Below are positions 52,405 through 58,704 of a DNA stretch of 58,704 bases, one piece after another; within the stretch, counting starts at the first letter, position 1, and every line of letters begins with the position of its first letter. The stretch comes from an uncultured Acidobacteriia bacterium (GTDB lineage Bacteria > Acidobacteriota > Terriglobia > Bryobacterales > Bryobacteraceae). The DNA lies in assembly GCA_903881085.1 (NCBI GenBank), contig CAIRSA010000386.1:1-58704 (forward strand), read 5' to 3'. Below the pieces are notes generated by a model. It saw only the letters and a program-made list of their open reading frames with translations. It had not been told where the DNA came from and ran no database searches. The position numbers and the translations under genes are program-made.

Positions 52405-52431
52405 CATATCGCAACTTCTCTGAATCTTTAG
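52405..52431 (-). promoter_or_regulatory. Putative FliA (sigma-28) promoter of flgMNKL
   Basis: CTAA-N17-GCGATATG on the minus strand aligns without gaps with the motif before motA (35083-35109), with almost the same distance (~29 bp) to the ATG. flgM and motAB are classical sigma-28 targets. Confidence 0.45.
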
Positions 52432-52459
52432 AGGCGGATTCATCATAACCTTTAATTCC

Positions 52460-53743
52460 TCAGCCCTGTATCGAATGAGAACCCTGCAACTCCGAGAACT
52501 GCACCATCAATTGCACCTCCGCCGTGGGGACCTTTAAATGGCGTGCAATCTCTTTGACCGGGCACTCCAGCCGGTGGAACATCAAAACCTTTGTACGGAT
52601 GACCGCCGCGAACGAGTCCTGCCCCATCGCCACAAAGATCTTGTCCACAGTCTTGCCCTGCGACGCATGGCTCGTGCTGGTGTACCCATAGTTGAGGTGC
52701 CCGTAATTCTTGGGCACCACGAATCCGTTCGTGAGCCGGATGTCGCCTTCCTCGGTAAATCCCGCCACGCTATACACCGCGCCATTGTTGAGCCGCGCTT
52801 TAGCAGATTTGCCGGTGCGTGTTGTTTCCGCCGTGTAGCCATTCTGGGTGATGCGCACGAGGTCACCCGCGGCCAGTTCTAACGCCGTCTGCCGGTAAAC
52901 CTGGAACCGCTCCGCATCCGCGAGCACCAGCGTCGCCCGCTCTCCACTGTCCCGCTTCACGCTGACGACATCCTTCTCGTGCCCGAGCACTTCTACTTTT
53001 TCGCCACGTTTGAAGCCTTTCGTATTTTGATGAAACTGCACAACCAGGCCGGATTGATACAAGGAGGCGTCCTTGCGCTGAGCTGCCGTCCAGTTGGCAC
53101 TTTCAAGCGCCGTGAACTCGCATTCAGGCGCGGACAGCCGGCCCTGCTCTTTTAGTTCTGCCCGAATGTACGCGGTTATCTGGTCGCCTTCCGCCTGTGT
53201 CGGCGCCACGACGAGCGCACTCTTTGCCGATCCATCGTTCTTCCGCTCCGATACAGCTTCCAGATAGTCGTGGGCCATCTGCCGGTAACGCTCCTCACCA
53301 CTCATTTCGACAATAGCCCCCATGCTGTTGAGTGCGGCGATCCCTTGCGCGAGCTTGGTAGTTCGCTTGCCATCCTTCAAAGCAGACGCGTCCCCCTGGC
53401 TGATGGCTTGGACGGCCTCGCGATAAGCGGCGTTCGTCTGGCGCCGTACCTCTTTCAACTTGGCGAATGGCAGGCCCGCTTCCTCTTCGATAATGCGCAA
53501 CGCATTGCCGCGGATGCTCATTTCGAAAGACGATTCTTCCGGCGAAGCCGGCAGCATTCCATCCAAGCCCTCTGACTCCGATCTGACAGTAGGCATCGCG
53601 GGTGGCGTGGACCCGGATTGAAATTGCGTTGCGATGTAGCGCCCAATCCTGCCTTGGATGCGCTTTTTTGCGAATACGAGGAAGGCGGAGAGCGCCGCAA
53701 AGACACTCAAAGCGCACAGTGTGAAAAGATATGTTCCCTGCAT
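52460..53743 (-). CDS. Chimeric ORF: flagellar membrane protein split by a MobF relaxase fragment
   Basis: A 427-codon frame in three parts. Residues 1-~78: a membrane helix (LFTLCALSVFAALSAFLVF) and a polar linker. Residues ~79-383: the C-terminal helicase half of a conjugative MobF relaxase (TraA/RecD-like), with KLKEVRRQTNAAYREAV, SALVVAPTQAEGDQITAYIR, GLVVQFHQNTKGFKRGE, LNNGAVYSVAGFTEEGDIRL and TSTSHASQGKTVDKIFVA. Residues 384-427: the HTH-like tail RLECPVKEIARHLKVPTAEV, which fits small flagellar-operon proteins of the DUF2802/DUF6115 kind. Removing the insert gives a 122-residue protein of that kind (N-terminal helix plus HTH tail). The insert keeps strand and frame. It lies between fliN and flgM. 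The product, if made, has no relaxase Tyr and no Walker A. Confidence 0.85.
   Translation of the reverse strand: MQGTYLFTLCALSVFAALSAFLVFAKKRIQGRIGRYIATQFQSGSTPPAMPTVRSESEGLDGMLPASPEESSFEMSIRGNALRIIEEEAGLPFAKLKEVRRQTNAAYREAVQAISQGDASALKDGKRTTKLAQGIAALNSMGAIVEMSGEERYRQMAHDYLEAVSERKNDGSAKSALVVAPTQAEGDQITAYIRAELKEQGRLSAPECEFTALESANWTAAQRKDASLYQSGLVVQFHQNTKGFKRGEKVEVLGHEKDVVSVKRDSGERATLVLADAERFQVYRQTALELAAGDLVRITQNGYTAETTRTGKSAKARLNNGAVYSVAGFTEEGDIRLTNGFVVPKNYGHLNYGYTSTSHASQGKTVDKIFVAMGQDSFAAVIRTKVLMFHRLECPVKEIARHLKVPTAEVQLMVQFSELQGSHSIQG
52602..53516 (-). mobile_element. 915-bp inserted relaxase fragment bounded by 6-bp direct repeats
   Basis: CGGATG (plus strand) occurs at 52596-52601 and 53511-53516, exactly 915 bp (305 codons) apart, at the two points where the protein changes from flagellar-type to relaxase-type. 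In the coding strand both read C-ATC-CG, giving Ile-Arg at each junction. This fits either a target duplication or repair using 6-bp microhomology. There are no inverted repeats or transposase inside, so the fragment did not move on its own. Confidence 0.75.
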
Positions 53744-53752
53744 AGTCTTGGT

Positions 53753-54091
53753 TTAGAGCACCTTTCCCATTTTTTGAATCTTTACGGCGTAGCATCCATC
53801 GACAGTCATTACTTCGCCCCACCCGATTACGGAGCCGTTGACGATGATTTCGACCGAGTGTGGCCCATTCTTTTCAAGCTGGATCTCTGACCCAGGCACA
53901 ATCTCCAGCACGTCCTTAAGAAGCAACCGGGTTTTACCTAATGAGAGACGCAAGGGCAAGTTGACGTCCATCAGGATGTCCATATTACTGTCAGCACGCG
54001 TCAAAAGCTGAGGTGCATGTTTCACTTGGCTGTCTATGTCAGGAGCAGTCAGCGTCGCATCTTCAGCGCATTGCGTTCTTTCGTTCTGCAT
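53753..54091 (-). CDS. fliN: Motor switch protein FliN
   Basis: A 112-residue protein. Residues ~35-110 form the SpoA domain: ILMDVNLPLRLSLGKTRLLL, then KDVLEIVPGSEIQLEKNG and VNGSVIGWGEVMTVDGCYAV, close to FliN/YscQ. The N-terminal 30 residues are variable. FliN forms the bottom of the C-ring and docks FliH. It follows fliA by 3 bp. Confidence 0.92.
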   Translation of the reverse strand: MQNERTQCAEDATLTAPDIDSQVKHAPQLLTRADSNMDILMDVNLPLRLSLGKTRLLLKDVLEIVPGSEIQLEKNGPHSVEIIVNGSVIGWGEVMTVDGCYAVKIQKMGKVL

Positions 54092-54094
54092 CGA

Positions 54095-54865
54095 TCAATC
54101 TTCTCCGCGCCCGCGGGGCCACGCCACTTCCAAATAACTGCGCAGCCGGATCGTCGCTTGTGCTTTCAACTGAGAGATCCGCGTCAGATGAAGGTTCATG
54201 ACCGATCCAATCTCGCGCAGATTCAATTCTTGCGTGTAGTAGAGGTCCATCACTAGTTTTTCGGCGTCAGGCAGCTTATCGATCGCTTCTTTAATGATCC
54301 GCTCCAACTCCGACTTCTCAAACTGTTTTGCCGGCCCGATGATCGATGGATCGGGGATATAATTGAGCAACGTCGCTTTGCTGTTCTCATCGCACTTCTG
54401 ATCGAGGCTCCCGATGCTTACGCCGCGCACATCTTGCAACCACTGGCGATAGGTCTCTATATCAAGGCCGAGTTCCTCCGCAATCCCCGATTCCTCGGCC
54501 CTGCACTGAGTACGCTGCTGCACCGCTGTGATTGCGGCTTGGATCTGCTTGATCTTAATACGATGGTGTCCTGCAATACCATCGAGTCCCCGCAGGCTAT
54601 CTAGAATAGCTCCTCTGATCTTGACCTCTGCGTAGGTTTTTAATTGGACCTGAAATGCCGGATCGAAATTGTCGACCGCGTTGATCAACCCAATGACACC
54701 GGTTGAGATCAGATCCTCCAGCTTGTAGGAATCGGGAAGCCGCTCATGGATCCGCATTGCCACCAGTTTCACCTGACGCAAGTGCTCGAGAATCAATTGT
54801 TCGCGCCGTTCGGAATTGAAGCCGCCGGAGGGGGTATAATCCAAATACTGAGCATTAGCTGCCAT
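54095..54865 (-). CDS. fliA: RNA polymerase sigma-28 factor FliA
   Basis: A 256-residue sigma factor of the FliA/WhiG group. Region 2 is seen in LVKLVAMRIHERLPDSYKLE-type sequence (DLISTGVIGLINAVDNFDPA, then KIRGAILDSLRGLD). Region 3 lies around EESGIAEELGLDIETYRQWL. Region 4 is KLPDAEKLVMDLYYTQELNL followed by R-E-I-G-S-V-M-N-L-H-L-T-R-I-S-Q-L. It directs late flagellar transcription and is restrained by FlgM. It lies between flhF and fliN, 15 bp behind flhF, as in many flhA-flhF-fliA operons. Confidence 0.95.
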   Translation of the reverse strand: MAANAQYLDYTPSGGFNSERREQLILEHLRQVKLVAMRIHERLPDSYKLEDLISTGVIGLINAVDNFDPAFQVQLKTYAEVKIRGAILDSLRGLDGIAGHHRIKIKQIQAAITAVQQRTQCRAEESGIAEELGLDIETYRQWLQDVRGVSIGSLDQKCDENSKATLLNYIPDPSIIGPAKQFEKSELERIIKEAIDKLPDAEKLVMDLYYTQELNLREIGSVMNLHLTRISQLKAQATIRLRSYLEVAWPRGRGED

Positions 54866-54880
54866 CGTTTTACCTGGTTT

Positions 54881-55969
54881 CTATGCTGCCGACTCGATCG
54901 CTCCGAGTTCTTGGGCAATCAATGTTGCGGCCAACGATGATTCGGAAGCTTCCGAAAGACCATCGAACGCTTTACGTCCTGAACCCACAAACGAGACCGG
55001 CAATCCGCATTCCCGGGAATGCAGAATTACGTTGTCCATGGATCCCACCTCGTCCACTTTCGTATAGAGCACATGCGTGGGGCGGAAAAACGAGAAGCGG
55101 CGCTCCGTTAGCGAAAGCGCTTCCGCTGACATTGTGGCGCTAACCACCAACTGAATTTGCTCCACATGATTTCCCTGCAAGATAGCGGCAATATCGCTGG
55201 CGGCCCCCATCTCTTCGGGGCTGAACCCCGGCGTATCAATGAGTACCAATGCTGACTCACCCGCATCGGCCAAGGCTACCTGGAACTCTTTGGCAGTCGC
55301 AGTGATGCACAGGGGGATTTGAGTGATGATACAAAATGTGCGCAGCGGCTCCGCTGCTCCAATGCGATCTGCATCGAGGGAAATAATCCGGACTTGTTGG
55401 TTACGTGCGAGACCAATCTGAAAGGCCGTCTTCATCAATGTTGTGGTTTTGCCTGCTCCTGCAGCCCCAACGAAGGCAACCCGGCCATGCAGAGGCTCTG
55501 TCGAGAAGCGCACAGATCTGTGTTTGCGGCCTTCGGATCCAGAGATGGATGAGATGCGGCTCACGCCCGGCGCCGCGGACCCGCTAGGCCGGTCGCTGTC
55601 CGCCTGCGGCCTTTCACTCCACTTAGCTGGCCGCGAACCAGCCGGCTCCTCCGCCTGCTTTTGGACCGCGGCGGTACGCGTCCCTGCCCCAGGCTCGGCA
55701 GTGACTGCACTCTTGCGAAGAGTAAGGGAACGGTCTGCTATCTTAGGTTGTTCTCGGGAACGCCGGCGATTGCTGCGATCCTGAATTCCCTGAGTGCCAT
55801 CCGACAGGTCTGCCTGATTGGTCCCAATCACCACTTCGTAATTTCCAGGATTGCCGGAACCTGGTTCTCTGTTTCGAACACTGATGAGCATCGCTTCCTC
55901 TCCAAGCTCTAGCCTGGCAAGATTCAATGCCGTTTCCACTGAATTCGAAAAATATGATTTGATTCGCAT
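54881..55969 (-). CDS. flhF: SRP-type GTPase FlhF
   Basis: A 362-residue FlhF. The N-terminal ~30 residues are typical (MRIKSYFSNSVETALNLARL). A long Arg/Ser/Pro-rich linker (about 55-160) precedes the NG domain. Its P-loop is GAAGAGKTTT near residue 170; the other motifs are LDADRIGAAEPL, LVLIDTPGF and VLYTKVDE. FlhF sets the site and number of flagella and recruits FliF. No flhG/minD-like gene is found downstream where fliA and fliN follow directly. Confidence 0.95.
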   Translation of the reverse strand: MRIKSYFSNSVETALNLARLELGEEAMLISVRNREPGSGNPGNYEVVIGTNQADLSDGTQGIQDRSNRRRSREQPKIADRSLTLRKSAVTAEPGAGTRTAAVQKQAEEPAGSRPAKWSERPQADSDRPSGSAAPGVSRISSISGSEGRKHRSVRFSTEPLHGRVAFVGAAGAGKTTTLMKTAFQIGLARNQQVRIISLDADRIGAAEPLRTFCIITQIPLCITATAKEFQVALADAGESALVLIDTPGFSPEEMGAASDIAAILQGNHVEQIQLVVSATMSAEALSLTERRFSFFRPTHVLYTKVDEVGSMDNVILHSRECGLPVSFVGSGRKAFDGLSEASESSLAATLIAQELGAIESAA

Positions 55970-55995
55970 AGATGACTCCCCTTATTCCCCTGCCG

Positions 55996-58071
55996 CTACG
56001 CCAATGTTCCTAAAGACCTCACTCTTATTTCAGCCGGCACTTCGCTGTGCGAAAGGATGACCATATGCGGCAATTCTGTTTCCAGGATCTGGCGCAAGTG
56101 GTGCCGGACGGTAGTACTTGTGATTGCGATTACTGAAGTCGCCGGCTTCTCAACTTTGCGCGACAGGCGGTTCACAACATCGCGGACCGCATTCGGAGGC
56201 ATAGTGAGAATCGTGTTTTGCTCAGAGTGCTCCAAGCACGACTCGATGGAACTTTCGATTCCTGGATCAATGAAATATGCAGACAACTCTTGCTTCCCGG
56301 TCAACAATGGCTTAACTAAAGTTCGCCGTATCGCCTGCCGCACGTACTCGGTGAGAAGGACAGGATTGCGCGTCATGGTTGCAGCCTCCCCCATTGCTTC
56401 AAGTATTCCGACGGCATCACGAATCGAGACTCTTTCCCGGAGCAGATTTTGCAGAACGCGTTGGATCGTATGTAGAGAGAGCAATTTGGGGACCAAGTCT
56501 TCTACCAGCTTTGGACTGATGGCTGCAACGCGATCACAGAAGGCTTTTGCATCGGCGCGCGCAAAAATCTCGTGCGAATAGCGGCGAATGACTTCCGTAA
56601 AATGAGTCCCAATAATGCTGATGTCGTCCACTACGGTGCAACCGCTGTTACGCGCATGTTCGGCATCGTCAGTGCGGATCCACCACGCAGTCAATCCGAA
56701 GGCTGGCTCCTGCACCTGGCGGCCACCTGGGGGCGGCGAAGCGTTCCCGGCCGGGATCGCAAGTTGATGACCCTTCAACAGTTCGAAGCGCGAGATTTCG
56801 GCGCCGCGAAGCAGAATGGAATATTCGCGGGAACGTAATGAGAGGTTATCGTTGACCTTCACCGATGGAAGAATGAAACCGAGCGAACTGGCTAACTGGT
56901 TACGGATTCCCCCAATCCGCTGCACGATCGGGGAGTTGGCGCCGCCTTCAACCAGGCTAACCATCCCAAGACCAACTTCGATAGCAACAGCCTCGACCTG
57001 GAGTAAGTCTTCAATCGACGCGGCCGGAGGCCTCAGTTCAATCGCCGTCTTAGCTGCGACGGCATCGTCGACTTTTCGACGCATTTTCCAGCCAATCGCA
57101 GTAAGTCCGATTCCGAACACCAAAAATGGAATCGCTGGTAGGCCAGGGAATGCGGCGATGCCGATCAGGGCAATGCCAGTGAACAGAATGGGACGCGGAT
57201 TATTGAAAAGTTGTTTCTGTACTTCCGATCCGAGTTGCGCATCGGACGTGGCGCGCGTGATAATCAGGCCGCCCGAGATGGAAATCATCAGGGCGGGAAC
57301 CACGGTCACCAGTCCATCTCCAATTGTGAGGATGGTGTACGTCTGGATTGCCTTCTGCAGGTTCATTCCGTGCTGAAATACGCCGATCATAAAACCCGCG
57401 ATTATATTAATAGCCGTGATAAGGATGCTCGCCACCGCATCGCGTTGTGTGAACCGCGAGGCGCCGTCCATGGCGCCGTAAAATTCCGCTTCACTCGCAA
57501 GTTCCTTGCGGCGGCGTTTGGCTTCTTTTTCGTCGATTAAACCCGCATTCAGGTCGGCATCGATCGACATCTGCTTGCCGGGCAATGCGTCCAAAGTAAA
57601 GCGGGCGGTGACTTCCGAAATGCGGACCGAACCATGGTTGATGACGACGTACTGAATCGCCAGCAGCACCAGGAATATGACTGCGCCAATTATATAATTG
57701 CCGCCAACAACGAAATTTCCGAATGCTTCAATGACGTGACCCGCCGCCGATGTTCCGGTGTTTCCGTTTAATAGAATGAGCCTCGAAGAGGAGACGTTGA
57801 GGGCAAGCCTGAATAACGTCATCAAGAGCAGCATCGAGGGAAACGTATTAAAGTCAACAGGCCTCTCAATGTGAAGCGCAACCATCATCACAGCAAGTGA
57901 GACCATTATGTCGATAACCAGCAGAAAATCCACTACAAAAGATGGCAGTGGCGTGATCAGCGCAAGGATGATCGACAGGACGGCAACAGGAACAGCGGTT
58001 TCACCTGCCGACGCCCAGCCTCGGGGTCCCAAAAGGTCTGTTATGGAAAAGGTCTTACCAACTGGTTTCAT
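55996..58071 (-). CDS. flhA: Export-gate protein FlhA
   Basis: A 691-residue FlhA. Eight membrane segments lie in the first 310 residues (PVAVLSILALITPLPSFVVD-like start, LLVIDIMVSLAVMMVAL). The FHIPEP signature is present as QYVVINHGSVRISEVTARFT, then LDALPGKQMSIDADLNAGLI. The large cytoplasmic domain (about 330-691) binds export chaperones. It is first in the flhA-flhF-fliA-fliN order. The start follows a truncated sigma-54 regulator gene by 2 bp. Confidence 0.97.
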   Translation of the reverse strand: MKPVGKTFSITDLLGPRGWASAGETAVPVAVLSIILALITPLPSFVVDFLLVIDIMVSLAVMMVALHIERPVDFNTFPSMLLLMTLFRLALNVSSSRLILLNGNTGTSAAGHVIEAFGNFVVGGNYIIGAVIFLVLLAIQYVVINHGSVRISEVTARFTLDALPGKQMSIDADLNAGLIDEKEAKRRRKELASEAEFYGAMDGASRFTQRDAVASILITAINIIAGFMIGVFQHGMNLQKAIQTYTILTIGDGLVTVVPALMISISGGLIITRATSDAQLGSEVQKQLFNNPRPILFTGIALIGIAAFPGLPAIPFLVFGIGLTAIGWKMRRKVDDAVAAKTAIELRPPAASIEDLLQVEAVAIEVGLGMVSLVEGGANSPIVQRIGGIRNQLASSLGFILPSVKVNDNLSLRSREYSILLRGAEISRFELLKGHQLAIPAGNASPPPGGRQVQEPAFGLTAWWIRTDDAEHARNSGCTVVDDISIIGTHFTEVIRRYSHEIFARADAKAFCDRVAAISPKLVEDLVPKLLSLHTIQRVLQNLLRERVSIRDAVGILEAMGEAATMTRNPVLLTEYVRQAIRRTLVKPLLTGKQELSAYFIDPGIESSIESCLEHSEQNTILTMPPNAVRDVVNRLSRKVEKPATSVIAITSTTVRHHLRQILETELPHMVILSHSEVPAEIRVRSLGTLA

Positions 58072-58073
58072 TG

Positions 58074-58436
58074 TTAATACGCAGTGTAAGCTTCCAGCGC
58101 TTTGAACTTGGAAATCAAGGTGGTGCGCTTCAAACCAAGCAAGTTTGCCGCTTTCTGCTTATTGCCGGCCGATTTTCGAATGGCTTGCTGAAATAATTCT
58201 CTCTGGAAGGCCATGATAGTGCCCTCAAAATCGATGCCGCCCTCAGGAATGGTGAACGTCATTTCGCGATCCGGTGTGTTCGTGAGAATGGTGCCCTCAC
58301 TGACGTCGAAATCGTCTTCGGTCAGAACGTAACGGTCGCCGCTAAGGGCAATGGCGCGTTCGATAGCATGCTCCAACTCGCGTACATTGCCAGGCCATGA
58401 GTGTAACTGGAGAATACGAAGCGCATTTGTAACGGG
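58074..58436 (-). pseudogene. 3' end of a sigma-54-dependent flagellar regulator (FleQ/FlrC-like), truncated
   Basis: About 120 codons of a bacterial enhancer-binding protein remain: the end of the AAA+ domain (LQLHSWPGNVRELEHAIERA) and a Fis-type HTH (ELFQQAIRKSAGNKQKAANL, then LGLKRTTLISK). Upstream the frame meets TGA at 58437-58439, where an unrelated sequence begins, so the sigma-54-contact GAFTGA loop and Walker motifs are gone. The remaining part could bind DNA but not activate transcription. It sits where such a regulator normally heads the flhA operon. Confidence 0.82.
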
Positions 58437-58704
58437 TCACGATCTTTCCCCCTTCAATTCTCAGATTGTTTCCCTTCGAACATAGTGTCTGGATTGAGGA
58501 CGATTAGGAGCGCCCTTCGGGCGGTCTTCGCGTTTAAGTGCCCAAGGCCGTGCTCCAGAGCTTCACCTGAGAAATCCGTCAATGTCCCGGCGGCCGGACA
58601 CGACTCGCTACGCTGCGTCTAATGCGCATTCTCACGCTAGAAGCCGGGGAGATTATCATGACCAAACCCGCCTTCTTAGGCGGCAAAGAAAGCGGCTCAT
58701 TACA
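58428..58704 (+). mobile_element. Probable end of an insertion element at the window edge
   Basis: Similarity to the regulator stops around 58425-58436. Beyond it lies about 220 bp without a gene, then an ATG at 58658 with GGGGAG upstream, running off the window. A plausible terminus (GGGTCACGATC) is at the junction. The family cannot be named from this piece. Confidence 0.45.
58658..58704 (+). CDS. Start of an unidentified gene, cut by the window edge
   Basis: Fifteen codons are visible (MTKPAFLGGKESGSL) with a good ribosome site (GGGGAG, six bases before the ATG). It is probably the transposase or accessory gene of the element that interrupts the sigma-54 regulator. Too short to identify. 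Confidence 0.4.
   Translation, partial: MTKPAFLGGKESGSL

Noticed and set aside
1..58704. tRNA, rRNA or CRISPR loci
   Set aside because: No GGTTCGAATC-type T-arm with a matching acceptor stem, no rRNA-like segments, and the only regular direct repeats are the iterons, which are too short and closely spaced for CRISPR.

Overview
The window reads as Gram-negative chromosomal DNA from a flagellated soil or sediment bacterium, most likely an acidobacterium of the Solibacter/Bryobacter type. That placement is an inference from gene style (secreted proteins with fibronectin-III and beta-helix folds next to a polysaccharide island, a Tn3 element with no cargo, the flagellar gene order) and not from a marker gene.

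Layout. (1) 0.4-4.2 kb: three minus-strand enzyme genes (AlkP-superfamily phosphohydrolase, KAS III-like condensing enzyme, SAM methyltransferase-like protein), with a perfect 25-bp-arm hairpin between the first two. (2) 4.3-4.5 kb: the C-terminal HTH of a dead serine recombinase. (3) 4.7-11.7 kb: a secreted or surface-polysaccharide region with two exported proteins, a Wzx-type flippase and a GT4 glycosyltransferase. (4) 12.3-24.4 kb: an accessory block that looks like an integrated, eroded plasmid. It has a tyrosine recombinase, a complete 3.8-kb Tn3-family transposon with 38-bp inverted repeats, a ScpA-like kleisin cut at its 5' end by that transposon, a ParA/ribbon-helix-helix partition pair with centromere-like repeats, ten iterons, a RepA-type initiator, a stop-riddled antitoxin gene and a fragment of a plasmid N6-methylase. 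(5) 24.5-29.7 kb: a six-gene signalling operon: porin, periplasmic binding protein, PP2C phosphatase, diguanylate cyclase, DUF6272/slr1658-type kinase-like protein and STAS protein. It resembles the SiaABCD partner switch with two cell-envelope genes added. (6) 30.6-58.1 kb: a large flagellar region with basal body/export genes (flgB-flgC-fliE-F-G-H-I-J), two stators (motAB twice), two flagellins, fliD, flbD, fliM, flgM-N-K-L and flhA-flhF-fliA-fliN.

Three features of the flagellar region are unusual. First, a small membrane-anchored gene between flgM and fliN has been split, in frame, by a 915-bp piece of a conjugative MobF relaxase/helicase gene flanked by 6-bp direct repeats. This makes a 427-codon chimera. 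Second, upstream of motAB and on the opposite strand lies a separate flgM-like/flgK-like gene pair. Its FlgK relative has lost both terminal polymerisation (D0) regions and carries a new N-terminus. Third, a decayed flgB copy sits beside the first flagellin gene, together with a copy of the flgB upstream region. At the far right, the sigma-54-dependent regulator gene that would normally lead the flagellar cluster is cut down to its last ~120 codons by what looks like an insertion element.

How the parts work together: FliA (sigma-28) and FlgM should time late genes. A shared promoter-like motif lies about 28 bp upstream of both motA and flgM. The Sia-like operon makes c-di-GMP under control of a phosphorylation switch and could set the choice between swimming and surface growth, which fits its place next to motility and polysaccharide genes.
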